This document shows positions 29,248 through 38,757 of a stretch of DNA of 64,000 nt, piece after piece. Where the stretch lies: positions 2,716,001 to 2,780,000 of the forward strand of contig NZ_CP045144.1 in NCBI RefSeq assembly GCF_009223885.1, in the 5' to 3' direction. The translations under genes and the position numbers were made by a program. Source of the DNA: Ancylobacter sp. TS-1. GTDB taxonomy: Bacteria > Pseudomonadota > Alphaproteobacteria > Rhizobiales > Xanthobacteraceae. The notes beneath the pieces are model-generated. The model worked only from the letters and a program-made list of their open reading frames with translations. It did not search any database and had not been told where the DNA came from. Positions within the stretch are counted from its first letter, which is position 1; each line of letters starts with the position of its first letter.

Positions 29248-30000
29248 TCAGGCGGGCCGGGCTTCGGGGTAGTAGCGCTCCATCAGCGGGGTGAACTGCG
29301 CCCAGACATAGTCGACGACGGCGGGCGGCAGCTCGGCGCGCCATCCCTCGGCATCGCCGGAGCGATAATGGGAGGAATCGTTCACCTGGCCCACGCGGCG
29401 CCCGGCGATCGCCTCGAAGCTGAACTCGTCGGCGGCGGGCAGGACGAGGCCGTCCCCCAGGCTGGCGCCCAGGCGCCGCAGGAAGCCGGGAACATCCTTC
29501 ACCATGTCCTCCATGCGGATCGTGGCGATGCGCCCGTCGTCGAAATTCCAGGTCCGCAGGCCGTGCAGCGGCCCCGGCGTGCCGGGATAGAACTCGGCCG
29601 CCTCCAGAAAGGCGAGGGTGAGCATCATGCCGGTCGTCTTGTCGGTCGACTGCAGCAGCGCGCGCTGCTTCTCCAGAACGTCCCAGCCCTCGGTCGAATG
29701 CGTGGTGCGGTGGGAATAATAGGCCGAGGCGATAATGCTCAGCGGATTGCGGATGATGTGGAAGGACGGCACGTCCAGCTGCGGCGCGACCGTCGGATAG
29801 ATCGCGTTGATCAGCAGCGAAACATGGTGTTTGCGCGAGGGAACGGCCGTTCCATACTGCGAGTGAAGGTATTTAAGTCCGTTCTCGCGCGCGATGCGGT
29901 TGACCACGCCAAGTAGCCAAGTGCTTGCGCATTTGTGGTGGGTCAGAAGATTTACGCGGCGCTTTCGCACCAGAAGATCAAAATTGGTTCGTAGTCCCAT
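29248..30000 (-). CDS. sulfotransferase-like protein
   Basis: The protein resembles sulfotransferases that move a sulfate group from PAPS. The P-loop-like 5'-phosphosulfate motif is [10 protein letters not shown] near residue 20, and the 3'-phosphate-binding segment is [18 protein letters not shown] at about 85-100. A later [20 protein letters not shown] resembles the conserved R-x-G-x-x-G-x-W region. ATG at 30000 gives 250 residues; an upstream ATG at 30081 would leave only 49 bp to hisB. It sits between hslV and hisB, which are usually adjacent in relatives, and its 5' part is visibly less GC-rich, suggesting acquisition. The acceptor molecule is unknown. Confidence 0.68.
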   Translation of the reverse strand: MGLRTNFDLLVRKRRVNLLTHHKCASTWLLGVVNRIARENGLKYLHSQYGTAVPSRKHHVSLLINAIYPTVAPQLDVPSFHIIRNPLSIIASAYYSHRTTHSTEGWDVLEKQRALLQSTDKTTGMMLTLAFLEAAEFYPGTPGPLHGLRTWNFDDGRIATIRMEDMVKDVPGFLRRLGASLGDGLVLPAADEFSFEAIAGRRVGQVNDSSHYRSGDAEGWRAELPPAVVDYVWAQFTPLMERYYPEARPA

Positions 30001-30130
30001 AATACCATCGGCTCCCGGCAAGCTACTCAGTATTGCCGTGCCCCCCGACGAATCGGACTGTGTCACAGAGCGCTGTGGCATCGCAAGACGTTAGCTGCTA
30101 AGACGCGCGCTCTTCCGGGAGCCCCTCGCC

Positions 30131-30724
30131 ATGCGCACGGCCAGCATCACCCGCGCCACCAAGGAAACGCAGATCCGCCTCGCCATCGATCTCGACGGCA
30201 CGGGAAAGGCGACGATCGCGACCGGGGTCGGCTTCTTCGACCACATGCTGGACCTGCTCGCCCGCCATTCGCGCATCGACATGGACATCGAGGCGACGGG
30301 CGACCTGCACATCGACTTCCACCACACGGTGGAGGATGTCGGCATCGCGCTCGGCCAGGCGCTGAGGACGGCGCTCGGCGACATGCGCGGCATCACCCGC
30401 TATGCCAGCCTGCATTTGCCGATGGACGAGACGCTGACCCGCGTCGCGCTCGACATTTCCGGCCGGCCCTTCCTCGTCTTCCGCACCGAGTTCCCCGCGC
30501 CCAAGATCGGCGAGTTCGACACCGAGCTGGTGCGCGAGTTCTTCCAGGCCTTCGCCGTCAATGCAGGGCTGACGCTGCATGTCGAGACGCTGTACGGCGT
30601 CAACGCGCACCATATTGCGGAGAGCTGCTTCAAGGGCCTCGCCCGGGCGCTGCGCGCGGCGGTGGCGATCGATCCGGCGGCGGCGGGCGAAATCCCTTCC
30701 ACCAAGGGCAGCCTTGGTGGCTGA
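30131..30724 (+). CDS. hisB: imidazoleglycerol-phosphate dehydratase
   Basis: HisB removes water from imidazole-glycerol phosphate in histidine synthesis. The 197-residue, single-function form is seen. The manganese-binding signatures are [33 protein letters not shown] and [20 protein letters not shown]. It is the first gene of the hisB-DUF2628-hisH-hisA-hisF-hisE cluster, the standard Hyphomicrobiales arrangement after hslUV. A 130-bp region separates it from the divergent sulfotransferase-like gene and should contain its promoter. Confidence 0.98.
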   Translation: MRTASITRATKETQIRLAIDLDGTGKATIATGVGFFDHMLDLLARHSRIDMDIEATGDLHIDFHHTVEDVGIALGQALRTALGDMRGITRYASLHLPMDETLTRVALDISGRPFLVFRTEFPAPKIGEFDTELVREFFQAFAVNAGLTLHVETLYGVNAHHIAESCFKGLARALRAAVAIDPAAAGEIPSTKGSLGG

Positions 30725-30754
30725 TTTCGGCGGCTGAGAGCGGACGGGAACATC

Positions 30755-31258
30755 ATGGCGGTCTGGACAGTCTTCGAGCCCCACGGGGCGGACGAGGCGG
30801 ACACCACCCTTCGCTGGGCCGAGGGCTTCGTCTTCGTGCCCGAGCGCACGGCGTGGAGCGCGCTTCTGCTCGCGCCGCTGGTGTTGCTGCGCCATGGCCT
30901 GTGGCTGGCGCTGGTCCTGTATCTGTTCGTGCAGGGCGCGGTGGTGGCGGGCGTGCTCGCGCTCGACCTCGATTTCGAAGCGCTGGCGCTTCTCCTCGTC
31001 GCCAATGTGGCGGTGGCGGTGCAGCTTTCGGGCCTGCGCCACGCCTCGCTCGCCGCGCGCGGCTATGAGGAGGCCGGCAGCGTCGTCGCGGCCCGGCTGG
31101 AGGCGGCCGAGCAGCGCTATTTCGACGCCCGTCTCGCCGGAACCGGCGGCGGCGCCTCGTTCCTTCCGGTCGCCCTGTGGTCGCGGTCACCCGTGCCCTC
31201 GCCGGTCCGCCGGTCCGAGCCCGCCGTGCTCGGCCTGTTCCCGGAGGCCAGCCGATGA
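30755..31258 (+). CDS. DUF2628 domain membrane protein
   Basis: This 167-residue protein is of unknown function. It starts with a short soluble segment containing VFEPHG and [21 protein letters not shown], then has hydrophobic segments at about 37-50, 55-70 and 78-92, and a C-terminal soluble tail. The pattern matches DUF2628 proteins, which occur between hisB and hisH in many Hyphomicrobiales. The stop overlaps the hisH start by 4 nt, so it is expressed with the histidine genes, but no role in that pathway has been shown. Confidence 0.85.
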   Translation: MAVWTVFEPHGADEADTTLRWAEGFVFVPERTAWSALLLAPLVLLRHGLWLALVLYLFVQGAVVAGVLALDLDFEALALLLVANVAVAVQLSGLRHASLAARGYEEAGSVVAARLEAAEQRYFDARLAGTGGGASFLPVALWSRSPVPSPVRRSEPAVLGLFPEASR

Positions 31259-31917
31259 CCGCGCCCGTGCCCGTCGCCCTCATCGACTACGGTTCCGGCA
31301 ACCTGCACTCGGCGGGCAAGGCACTGGAGCGCGCGGCCCGCGAGAGCGCTACCGGCAAGTCCGTGCTGGTGACGGCCGATCCCGAGGTGGTGCGCCGCGC
31401 CGACCGCATCGTGCTGCCGGGGGTGGGCGCCTATGCCGACTGCCGGCGCGGCCTCGATGCCGTTCCCGGCATGGTGGAGGCGCTGACCGAGGCGGTGATC
31501 GCGCGCGGCCGGCCGTTCCTGGGCATCTGCGTCGGGCTCCAGCTCATGGCCACGCGCGGCCTGGAGCATGGCGAGACCGCCGGCCTCGGCTGGATCGCGG
31601 GCGACGTGGTCAAGATCGAGCCCTCCGACCCGGCGCTCAAGATCCCGCATATGGGCTGGAACTCGCTCGACGTGGCGCGCCCCCACCCGATCCTCGACGG
31701 CATACCGACGGGGCCCTCGGGCCTCGACGCCTATTTCGTCCACTCCTACCATCTCAAGGCCGCGCATCCGGGCGAGGTGATTGCGACCAGCGACTATGGC
31801 GGCAAGATCACCGCGATGGTCGGCCGCGACAACATCGCCGGCACCCAGTTCCATCCCGAGAAGAGCCAGCGCCTCGGCCTCGCTCTGCTCGCCAATTTCC
31901 TGAAATGGACGCCGTGA
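31255..31917 (+). CDS. hisH: imidazole glycerol phosphate synthase subunit HisH
   Basis: HisH is the glutaminase that supplies ammonia to HisF. The 220-residue protein is a class I glutamine amidotransferase. The oxyanion region is DYGSGNLHS, the nucleophile C92 lies in [11 protein letters not shown], and the histidine/glutamate pair is in [13 protein letters not shown] near the C-terminus. The start codon is within the ATGA overlap with DUF2628, and hisA starts inside its last codons. Confidence 0.98.
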   Translation: MTAPVPVALIDYGSGNLHSAGKALERAARESATGKSVLVTADPEVVRRADRIVLPGVGAYADCRRGLDAVPGMVEALTEAVIARGRPFLGICVGLQLMATRGLEHGETAGLGWIAGDVVKIEPSDPALKIPHMGWNSLDVARPHPILDGIPTGPSGLDAYFVHSYHLKAAHPGEVIATSDYGGKITAMVGRDNIAGTQFHPEKSQRLGLALLANFLKWTP

Positions 31918-32648
31918 TCCTCTTTCCCGCCATCGACCTCAAGGACGGCAAGTGCGTGCGCCTGCAGCAGGGCGACATGGCGCGCGCCACCGTCTTCAAC
32001 CACGATCCCGCCCAGCAGGCGGCACAGTTCGAGAGCCAGGGCTTCCGCTATCTGCACATCGTCGATCTCGACGGCGCCTTCGCCGGCAAGCCGGTGAACG
32101 CCCATGCGGTGGAGCGGATCCTCGAGGCCGTCGGCATGCCGGTGCAGCTCGGCGGCGGCATTCGCGACCTCGCCGGCGTCGCGGCATGGCTGGAGAAGGG
32201 CATCACCCGCGTCATCCTCGGCACCGCCGCGGTGCGCGACCCGGCCTTTGTGAAGGAGGCGGCGCGCCGATTCCCCGGCCGCGTCGCGGTGGGCATCGAC
32301 GCGCGCGACGGCCGCGTGGCGGTGGAAGGCTGGGCAGAGACCTCGGATCTGGAGGCGACCGAGCTCGCCCGCCGCTTCGAGGATGCCGGCGTCGCCGCCA
32401 TCATCTACACCGACATCGCCCGCGACGGTCTGCTCAAGGGCCTCAACCTCGACGCCACCATCGCGCTGGCGGACGCCGTGTCGATTCCGGTCATCGCCTC
32501 GGGCGGGCTCGCCTCGCTCGACGACGTGAAGGCGCTGCTGGAGCCCCGCGCCGCCAAGCTCGAAGGCGCCATCACCGGCCGCGCGCTCTATGATGGCCGC
32601 CTCGACCCCCGTGCCGCGCTGGCGCTGGTGGCGGGGCTGCCGGCATGA
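31914..32648 (+). CDS. hisA: phosphoribosylformimino-5-aminoimidazole carboxamide ribotide isomerase HisA
   Basis: HisA opens the ribose ring of ProFAR by an Amadori rearrangement. The (beta/alpha)8 barrel has phosphate-binding motifs LGGGIRD and IASGGLASL. The GTG at 31914, overlapping the hisH stop as GTGA, is preferred because it puts the catalytic aspartate at D8 ([11 protein letters not shown]), the numbering of the family; ATG at 31905 would add three residues. The second catalytic aspartate is in YTDIARDG. The product is 244 residues, normal length. Confidence 0.97.
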   Translation: MILFPAIDLKDGKCVRLQQGDMARATVFNHDPAQQAAQFESQGFRYLHIVDLDGAFAGKPVNAHAVERILEAVGMPVQLGGGIRDLAGVAAWLEKGITRVILGTAAVRDPAFVKEAARRFPGRVAVGIDARDGRVAVEGWAETSDLEATELARRFEDAGVAAIIYTDIARDGLLKGLNLDATIALADAVSIPVIASGGLASLDDVKALLEPRAAKLEGAITGRALYDGRLDPRAALALVAGLPA

Positions 32649-32680
32649 GCGCGGCGGGCGCGACATCAAGCGGGGATTCC

Positions 32681-33466
32681 ATGCTCAAGGTCCGCGTCAT
32701 CCCCTGCCTCGACGTGAAGGACGGGCGCGTCGTCAAAGGCGTCAAATTCGTCGACCTGCGCGACGCCGGCGATCCCGTCGAGGCGGCCAAGGCCTATGAT
32801 GCCGCCGGCGCGGACGAATTGTGCTTCCTCGACATCACCGCCAGCGTCGAGGCCCGCTCGACGCTGATCGACGTGGTGAGCCGCACCGCCGAGCAGTGCT
32901 TCATGCCGCTCACCGTCGGCGGGGGCGTGCGCACGGTGGAGGACATTCGCGCCCTGCTCAACGCCGGCGCCGACAAGGTGTCGATCAACACCGCCGCCGT
33001 GAACCGGCGGGAGTTCGTGCGCGAGGCGGCCGCGAAATTCGGCGAGCAGTGCATCGTCGTCGCCATCGACGCCAAGAAAGTGTCGGGGATGAGCGAGCCG
33101 GACCGCTGGGAGATCTTCACCCATGGCGGGCGCAACCGCACCGGCCTCGACGCGGTGGAATACGCCCGCGAGGTGGTGGCGCTGGGGGCCGGCGAGATCC
33201 TGCTGACCTCGATGGACCGCGACGGCACCGGCGAGGGCTTCGACCTCGCGCTCACCCGCGCCATCTCGGATGCGGTCGTGGTGCCGGTGATCGCCTCGGG
33301 CGGTGTCGGCACACTCGACCATCTGGTCGACGGCATAGCCAAGGGCGGCGCCTCGGCCGTTCTGGCGGCCTCGATCTTCCATTTCGGCACCTTCACCATC
33401 GGCGAGGCGAAGCAGCGCCTGGCCGACGCCGGTCTGCCGGTCCGCCTCAATGGCGGCGATTTCTAG
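32681..33466 (+). CDS. hisF: imidazole glycerol phosphate synthase cyclase subunit HisF
   Basis: HisF joins ammonia from HisH to PRFAR and cyclises it to imidazole-glycerol phosphate and AICAR. It is a half-barrel duplicate of HisA. The start at 32681 has AGCGGGG six bases upstream and places catalytic D11 in KVRVIPCLD, the standard numbering. An in-frame ATG at 32645 overlaps the hisA stop and would add 12 residues. The second catalytic aspartate is in [12 protein letters not shown], and phosphate loops are VGGGVRT and IASGGVGTL. The length is 261 residues. Confidence 0.97.
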   Translation: MLKVRVIPCLDVKDGRVVKGVKFVDLRDAGDPVEAAKAYDAAGADELCFLDITASVEARSTLIDVVSRTAEQCFMPLTVGGGVRTVEDIRALLNAGADKVSINTAAVNRREFVREAAAKFGEQCIVVAIDAKKVSGMSEPDRWEIFTHGGRNRTGLDAVEYAREVVALGAGEILLTSMDRDGTGEGFDLALTRAISDAVVVPVIASGGVGTLDHLVDGIAKGGASAVLAASIFHFGTFTIGEAKQRLADAGLPVRLNGGDF

Positions 33467-33476
33467 GGAGGCCGCG

Positions 33477-33812
33477 ATGGCGAAGGACGCAACCCGCATC
33501 GATCTCGACGATCTGGCCGCCATCGTCGCCCGCCGCGCCGCCAGCGACAGCGAGGCGTCCTACACACGCGCGCTGATCGCCAAGGGCGTCGCCAAATGCG
33601 CCCAGAAGCTGGGCGAGGAGGCGGTCGAGACGGCGCTGGCGGCGGTCGGACCCGATACCAAAGCGGTCGTATCGGAGAGCGCCGATCTTCTCTACCATCT
33701 CCTCGTGCTGCTTCAGGCGCGTGGCGTGTCGTTGGAAGACGTCTATGCGGAACTGGGTCGCCGGACGAGCCGTTCCGGCCTCGAGGAAAAGGCGTCCCGC
33801 CCCAAGGGCTGA
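33477..33812 (+). CDS. hisE: phosphoribosyl-ATP diphosphatase
   Basis: HisE removes pyrophosphate from phosphoribosyl-ATP, the second step of histidine synthesis. The 111-residue protein is the stand-alone form, an all-alpha MazG-like fold. Metal-binding residues lie in [13 protein letters not shown] and [13 protein letters not shown]. The ATG at 33477 has a strong GGGAGG ribosome site; a frame open to 33450 is less likely to be used. It closes the histidine cluster, 10 nt after hisF, and is followed by coaA after 132 bp. Confidence 0.96.
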   Translation: MAKDATRIDLDDLAAIVARRAASDSEASYTRALIAKGVAKCAQKLGEEAVETALAAVGPDTKAVVSESADLLYHLLVLLQARGVSLEDVYAELGRRTSRSGLEEKASRPKG

Positions 33813-33944
33813 GGCGGTCGCCGGCCATCGGATTCCGGAGCGGATGCCGGCCCGGCCGGGCGGTATCATCGACCGCCGAAAAGTGGTATACGGTCGACCA
33901 ACGCCTGGCGCCGAGAATGTCCAGGCGAGCCGGGAAACGCAGCC

Positions 33945-34904
33945 ATGGAATTGAAGCTCGACCAGGTTGGGCTGTCGCCCTTCCGTAATTTCAGCCGTGC
34001 CGAATGGGCCGCGCTGCGCGCCGACACGCCCCAGCCGCTTCAGCCGGAGGAGATCCAGCGCCTGCAGGGTCTCAACGACCGCCTGTCGCTGCCCGAGATC
34101 GAGGAAATCTACCTGCCTCTGTCGCGCCTTCTGTCGATCTATGTCGGCGCGACGCAGAAGCTGTTCCGGTCGATGGAGAAATTCCTCGGCCCCGAGCAGG
34201 ACGGCAAGATGCCCTACATCATCGGCGTCGCCGGCTCGGTCGCGGTCGGCAAGTCCACCACCTCGCGCGTGCTGCAGGCCCTGCTCGGGCGCTGGCCCAA
34301 CACCCCGAAGGTCGCGCTCGTCACCACGGACGGCTTCCTGCTGCCCAACGCGGTGCTGGAGCAGGAAGGGCTGATGGGGCGCAAGGGCTTCCCCGAAAGC
34401 TACGACCTGCCGGCGCTGCTGCACTTCCTCACCGACATCAAGGCCGGCCGCCGGCCGGTGCGCGCGCCGGTCTACAGCCATTTCAACTACGACGTGATGC
34501 CGAACGCCCAGGTCGAGGTCGACCAGCCGGACATCCTTATCGTCGAGGGGCTGAACGTACTGCAGACCAGCCGACCGCCCAAGGACGGCAAGGGCATTCC
34601 CTTCGTTTCCGACTTCTTCGACTTCAAGATCTACATCGACGCCGACGAGGCGATCCTGGAACGCTGGTATGTCGAGCGCTTCATGCGCCTGCGCGAGACC
34701 GCCTTCCGCGACCCGAAGGCCTATTTCCATCGCTATTCCAGCTTCTCCGATTCCGAGGCGGATGCCACCGCGCGGGCCATCTGGCGCTCGATCAATCTCG
34801 TGAACCTCACCGAGAACATCCTGCCCACCCGCCAGCGCGCCGACCTCATCCTGCGCAAGGGCGGCGATCACGAGGTCGAGGCGGTGGCGCTGAGGAAACT
34901 GTGA
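33945..34904 (+). CDS. coaA: type I pantothenate kinase
   Basis: CoaA phosphorylates pantothenate, the first step of coenzyme A synthesis and the point of feedback by CoA. The 319-residue protein has the P-loop [12 protein letters not shown] near 98-109, the segment TTDGFLLPN, and the YSHFNYDV and IVEGLNVLQ motifs of type I (prokaryotic) enzymes. The C-terminal part ends [20 protein letters not shown]. The location after hisE is conserved. Together with coaE at 21.9 kb the window holds both ends of the CoA pathway. Confidence 0.97.
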   Translation: MELKLDQVGLSPFRNFSRAEWAALRADTPQPLQPEEIQRLQGLNDRLSLPEIEEIYLPLSRLLSIYVGATQKLFRSMEKFLGPEQDGKMPYIIGVAGSVAVGKSTTSRVLQALLGRWPNTPKVALVTTDGFLLPNAVLEQEGLMGRKGFPESYDLPALLHFLTDIKAGRRPVRAPVYSHFNYDVMPNAQVEVDQPDILIVEGLNVLQTSRPPKDGKGIPFVSDFFDFKIYIDADEAILERWYVERFMRLRETAFRDPKAYFHRYSSFSDSEADATARAIWRSINLVNLTENILPTRQRADLILRKGGDHEVEAVALRKL

Positions 34905-35021
34905 GAGTGGTCGTCGTCGTCCCGGAGCGGCCGCAGGCCGCATCCGGGACCGCGTGACGATCCGGAATGTCCAACGATCCCGGCTCTGCGCTACCCTTCG
35001 GCCGGGATGACGGAAATTGAG
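34905..35021. repeat. double-hairpin intergenic repeat between coaA and alkB
   Basis: Two perfect inverted repeats occur: GTCCCGGA (34919-34926) with TCCGGGAC (34943-34950), and ATCCCGGC (34977-34984) with GCCGGGAT (35001-35008). The arms are identical to those of the repeat at 28470 but in reverse order. The second stem ends inside a possible upstream ATG of alkB (35007). It may act as an mRNA-end or spacer element. Confidence 0.75.
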
Positions 35022-35663
35022 ATGAGCGCACCGGTGGAGATCGTGCCCGGCTGCCTCTACTGGCCCGGCTGGCTGGACCGGGCGGGGCAGGAGGCGCTGG
35101 CGGAGGAGTTGCGCGAGGTGCTGGCGCGCGCGCCGCTGTTCACGCCGCGCATGCCGAAGACCGGCCAGCCCTTCTCGGTGCGGATGTCGAATTGCGGCCC
35201 GCTCGGCTGGGTCTCGGACACGACCGGCTACCGCTACCAGCCGACCCATCCCGAGACCGGCGAGCCCTGGCCCGCCATGCCGGCGCGGCTGCTGGTGGCC
35301 TGGGACGCGCTGGCCGGCACGGCGCTGCGGCCGGAGGCATGCCTGATCAACTGGTACGCGCCCGGCGCGCGCATGGGGCTGCACCAGGACCGCGACGAGG
35401 AGGAGTTCTCGGCGCCCGTGCTCTCGCTCTCGCTGGGAGACAGCGCGGTGTTCCGCATCGGCGGCACCACACGCCGCGCGCCCACCCGCTCGGTCCGCCT
35501 CGCCTCGGGCGATGTGCTGGTGCTGTCCGGCCCGGCGCGGCTTGCCTTCCATGGCATTGACCGCATTCTGCCCGACAGTTCGACCCTGCTGCGCCAGCCC
35601 GGCCGCATCAATCTGACGTTACGGCGGGTGCGGCCGGGCGCCTCCAGCGAAATTCTGCCTTGA
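35022..35663 (+). CDS. alkB: AlkB-type 2-oxoglutarate/Fe(II) dioxygenase
   Basis: AlkB removes alkyl groups such as 1-methyladenine and 3-methylcytosine from DNA and RNA by oxidative demethylation. The 213-residue protein has the iron ligands HxD in MGLHQDRDE and a distal histidine in AFHGIDRI. The 2-oxoglutarate-binding arginines are in GRINLTLRRV. The N-YAPGARMG segment is typical of bacterial AlkB. ATG at 35022 is chosen because GGAAA precedes it, while the ATG at 35007 lies in a repeat stem. No ada-type neighbour is present. Confidence 0.93.
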   Translation: MSAPVEIVPGCLYWPGWLDRAGQEALAEELREVLARAPLFTPRMPKTGQPFSVRMSNCGPLGWVSDTTGYRYQPTHPETGEPWPAMPARLLVAWDALAGTALRPEACLINWYAPGARMGLHQDRDEEEFSAPVLSLSLGDSAVFRIGGTTRRAPTRSVRLASGDVLVLSGPARLAFHGIDRILPDSSTLLRQPGRINLTLRRVRPGASSEILP

Positions 35664-35714
35664 TGGACCCGCAGAAAAGGCGAAGTTGCGGTTGTGAAAC
35701 CCGAAGGATTGCGA

Positions 35715-36659
35715 ATGCGTCGTTTCGTCCGTGCCGCCCTTGCCGCCTTTTCGCTGGTGGCGTTGAGCTTTCCCGCCGCCGCTCAGGCGGTTTTCCCCAA
35801 TCAGGGCACGATCGGGCTCGTCCCGCCGGAAGGCATGGTCGAGATTCCGGGCGTACCCGGCTTCCAGGACCGTGCCACCAAGGCGTCGATCCTCGTGCTG
35901 GAGATGCCCAAGCCCGCCTTCCAGGAGATCACCGCCAGCTTCGCGCCGCAGGAGTTGCAGAGCCAGGGCGTGACCGTCGAGGAGCGCCGCGACATTGAGC
36001 TTGCCGACGGCATCAAGGCGGTGCTGCTCAAGGGCTACCAGACCGTCGGCAGCGCGGCGCTCAAGAAGTGGATCCTGCTCGCCGGCGGCAAGGAGCAGAC
36101 CGGCATGGTGACGGTGCAGTTCCCGGAGGCGGTCTCCGCGCGCTACCCGGATGCGACCATCGAGAACGCCCTGCGCACCGTCGTCTTCCGCGCGCCGCCT
36201 TCGCCGCAGGAACTGCTGGCCCGCCTGCCCTTCACCATCGACCAGATGGAGGGCTATCGCGTGCTCAAGGTGCTCGGCAACAGCGCCGTGCTGCTGACGC
36301 GTGCCGATGCCGGTAAGCCGGAACTCGGCGACGACCCGTTCTTCATCGTCGCGGTCGGTCAGGGCGAAATCCGCGAGGACGACCGCGAGAGCGTCGCCAA
36401 GCGGGCCATCGCCTCCGTGCCGGGCATCAAGGAACTGCGCGTCGAGCGCGGTGGCCCGCTGCGCATCGGCGGCCAGGCCGGGTTCGAGCTGATCGGCAAC
36501 GCGCTGGACGCCAAATCCGACAAGCCGGTGAAGGTCGTGCAGTGGCTGCGCTTCGGGCGCACGGGCTATCTGCGCATGGTCGGCGTCGCGCCGACGGACA
36601 GCTTCGAGGCCGAGTTCGGCTCGATGCGCGGCCTGCGCGACGGCATCGAGCTGCGCTGA
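35715..36659 (+). CDS. exported protein of unknown function
   Basis: This 314-residue protein has a clear signal peptide (RRFVRAALAAFSLVALSFPAAAQA, with likely cleavage after A-Q-A) and a soluble remainder. No catalytic motif is recognised. The mature part contains repeated beta-rich segments such as GMVTVQFPE and GFELIGNALDAK, and a phrase GYLRMVGVAPTDSFEAEF near the end. It is probably periplasmic. The ATG at 35715 has GAAGGA six bases upstream; a GTG at 35694 is the alternative. It is between alkB and the convergent grpE. Confidence 0.65.
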   Translation: MRRFVRAALAAFSLVALSFPAAAQAVFPNQGTIGLVPPEGMVEIPGVPGFQDRATKASILVLEMPKPAFQEITASFAPQELQSQGVTVEERRDIELADGIKAVLLKGYQTVGSAALKKWILLAGGKEQTGMVTVQFPEAVSARYPDATIENALRTVVFRAPPSPQELLARLPFTIDQMEGYRVLKVLGNSAVLLTRADAGKPELGDDPFFIVAVGQGEIREDDRESVAKRAIASVPGIKELRVERGGPLRIGGQAGFELIGNALDAKSDKPVKVVQWLRFGRTGYLRMVGVAPTDSFEAEFGSMRGLRDGIELR

Positions 36660-36660
36660 C

Positions 36661-36781
36661 GCCCCGGGCCCGGGACGCTTCCGGCCCGGAATCCTCGTCA
36701 TCCCCGGGCGTGACCCGGGGATCCACGTCTTCCGCCGATGCCTGTTCAAGGCATGACGTCGAAAGGTGGCCGTCGCGGCCC
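36661..36781. repeat. intergenic palindromic repeat between convergent genes
   Basis: The perfect inverted repeat ATCCCCGGG (36700-36708) and CCCGGGGAT (36714-36722), with loop CGTGA, sits in the context CGTCATCC...GGGGATCCACG common in intergenic repeats of Hyphomicrobiales. A second stem ATGCCT...AGGCAT follows. CCCGGGCCCGGG near 36662 adds a third palindrome. Lying between two convergent genes, it may also act as a bidirectional transcript end, although no T-run is present. Confidence 0.7.
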
Positions 36782-37402
36782 TCAGCCCTCGGCGGCGGGG
36801 GTCTCGGCCGGGGCCGCCTTGGGGCCGCCCTTCGACACGCCGACCAGCGCCGGGCGCAGAACGCGCTCGCCGATCTTGTAGCCGGGCTGGATCACCTGCA
36901 CGACCGTGCCGGAGGGAAGCTCGGCATTCGGCACCTCGAACATCGCCTGATGCAGGTTCGGGTCGAACTTCGAGCCTTCCGCCTCGATGCGCGCCACGCC
37001 GTGCTTGGAGAGCGTCTGCGTCAGCGCGCGGGAGGTGATGTCGATGCCGTCCAGCACCGTCTTCAGCACGCCCTCGGCCTTGGCGCGCGCCTCGTCGTCG
37101 ATGGCACCGAGCGCCCGCTCGAAATCGTCGGCGACGTTGAGTATGTCGCGGGCGAAGCCGGTGATGCCGTAGACCTTGGCATCGGCGACCTCGCGCTCGG
37201 CGCGGCGGCGCACATTGTCGGCCTCGGCGAAGGCGCGCAGGAACTTGTCCTTCAGGGTGGCGATCTCGGCCTCCAGCTGCTCCTTTTCGGCAGCGAACTG
37301 GGCGGCGAGGTCTTCCGTCGCCGCGGGCGCTTCGCCGGCTGCGGCGGTCGTCTCCGCCGCCACATCGGTCGGATCAGCCGGGGTGCGGTTCTCGTCGCTC
37401 AT
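36782..37402 (-). CDS. grpE: nucleotide exchange factor GrpE
   Basis: GrpE releases ADP from DnaK. The 206-residue protein has an acidic, alanine-rich N-terminus, a long coiled coil at about 40-95 and the beta domain at the C-terminus, with GVLKTVLDGIDITSRAL and KFDPNLHQAMFEVPN. The ATG at 37402 follows the usual short acidic start MSDENRTPADPT; the frame is open upstream but not conserved. It lies 82 bp downstream of hrcA on the same strand, the usual hrcA-grpE pairing. Confidence 0.97.
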   Translation of the reverse strand: MSDENRTPADPTDVAAETTAAAGEAPAATEDLAAQFAAEKEQLEAEIATLKDKFLRAFAEADNVRRRAEREVADAKVYGITGFARDILNVADDFERALGAIDDEARAKAEGVLKTVLDGIDITSRALTQTLSKHGVARIEAEGSKFDPNLHQAMFEVPNAELPSGTVVQVIQPGYKIGERVLRPALVGVSKGGPKAAPAETPAAEG

Positions 37403-37484
37403 GGATACCTCGTCGGGAAATGGGATTTGCCCGTGCGTGCCTGACACACGGACGCCCGCCATATCGGGTCGAACACCGGAAAAA

Positions 37485-38585
37485 TCAAGCCGCGTCAGTC
37501 CCCGACCCGGCCAGCACGCGGCTCACCACGCGGGCGGTGAAGTCGACCATGGGCACGATGCGGGCATAGTTCAGCCGGGTCGGGCCGATCACACCCAGCA
37601 CGCCGACCACCCGGCCCTGACCGTCGCGATAGGGGGCGACGATTGTGGAGGAGCCCGACAGCGAGAACAGCTTGTTCTCCGAGCCGATGAAGATGCGCAG
37701 GCCCTGCGCCTCCTCGGCGCGTCCGAGCAGGTCGACCACCTCCTGCTTGGCTTCGAGGTCGTCGAACAGCAGCCGCACCCGCTCCAGGTCCTCGATGGCG
37801 CGCAGATCGTGCAGCAGCCGCGTCTGGCCGCGCACGATGAGCCGCCGGTCGGCCTTCTCGCCGCCGGACCAGCTCGCCAGCCCGGTCTCGACCACGCGGG
37901 CCGTCACTTCGTCGAGCTCGGCGCGGCGTGCGCTGAGCGTGCGCTCCACCTCGCTGCGCAGCTCGGCGATGGTGCGCCCGCGCGTCAGCGAGCTGAGGAA
38001 ATTGGTCGCCTCCACCAGCACCGAGGCCGGCAGGCCCTTGGGCAGCGGCACCAGCCGGTTCTCCACCTCGCCATCCTCGGAGACGAGGATGAGCAGGGCG
38101 CGGCTGGCGTCGAGCGGCACGAACTCGATGTGCTTGAGCCGCACATCGGTCTTGCCGGCTGTGACGACGCCGGCGCCGCGCGACAGGCCGGAGAGCAGGT
38201 TCGAGGCTTCCGCCAGTACACCGTCGACCGTCTGGGCGCGGGCGGCGGCGCGCACCTGGGTCTCGATCGAATTGCGCTCGTCCTCGGAGACGTCGCCGAT
38301 TTCCAGCAGCGCGTCGACGAAGAAGCGCAGGCCCCGCTCGGTCGGCAGGCGGCCGGCGCTGGTATGGGGCGCGAAGATCAGCCCTGCCGCCTCGAGGTCC
38401 GCCATCACGTTGCGCACCGAGGCCGGCGACAGCGTCATCGGAATGAGGCGGGAGATGTTGCGCGACCCCGCCGGCTCGCCGGTCGCCAGATAGGTCTCGA
38501 CGATCTGGCGGAAGATTTCGCGCGAGCGTTCGTCGAGCCGGGCGAGCGAGGGAGCGCTGGAAGCGAGCAGTGGATCAAGGGGCAT
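37485..38585 (-). CDS. hrcA: heat-inducible transcription repressor HrcA
   Basis: HrcA represses groESL-type genes by binding CIRCE elements and is refolded by GroEL. The 366-residue protein has the winged-helix N-terminus ([22 protein letters not shown] and [17 protein letters not shown], with [14 protein letters not shown]) and a GAF-like C-terminal domain ending near the segment [26 protein letters not shown] at 38585 fits the conserved start better than the frame's upstream extension. No CIRCE-like inverted repeat was found upstream of hrcA or grpE, so targets are probably elsewhere. Confidence 0.96.
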   Translation of the reverse strand: MPLDPLLASSAPSLARLDERSREIFRQIVETYLATGEPAGSRNISRLIPMTLSPASVRNVMADLEAAGLIFAPHTSAGRLPTERGLRFFVDALLEIGDVSEDERNSIETQVRAAARAQTVDGVLAEASNLLSGLSRGAGVVTAGKTDVRLKHIEFVPLDASRALLILVSEDGEVENRLVPLPKGLPASVLVEATNFLSSLTRGRTIAELRSEVERTLSARRAELDEVTARVVETGLASWSGGEKADRRLIVRGQTRLLHDLRAIEDLERVRLLFDDLEAKQEVVDLLGRAEEAQGLRIFIGSENKLFSLSGSSTIVAPYRDGQGRVVGVLGVIGPTRLNYARIVPMVDFTARVVSRVLAGSGTDAA

Positions 38586-38757
38586 CGGGTGCCTGTCGCT
38601 TGTCGTCGTCTGAGCCGGTGGCGGCAGCCCCATTATCTCGGTAATCGGGCGGCATGTTCAAGCGAGCTGCGGTCCCTGCGATTGCACCCGGGCCGTCCGG
38701 CCCTTACAAGACGGCGCCGCCGGGCTCGTTCCGGCCAAGAATTTCAGGAGATGCCGC

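Noticed and set aside
33813..33944. Rho-independent terminator after hisE
   Set aside because: A small stem GGCGGT...ACCGCC (33859-33877) exists but is followed by GAAAAG rather than a T-run, so it is not convincing.
37403..38757. CIRCE element (TTAGCACTC-N9-GAGTGCTAA) for hrcA or grpE
   Set aside because: Neither the hrcA-rph gap nor the grpE upstream region contains a recognisable copy.
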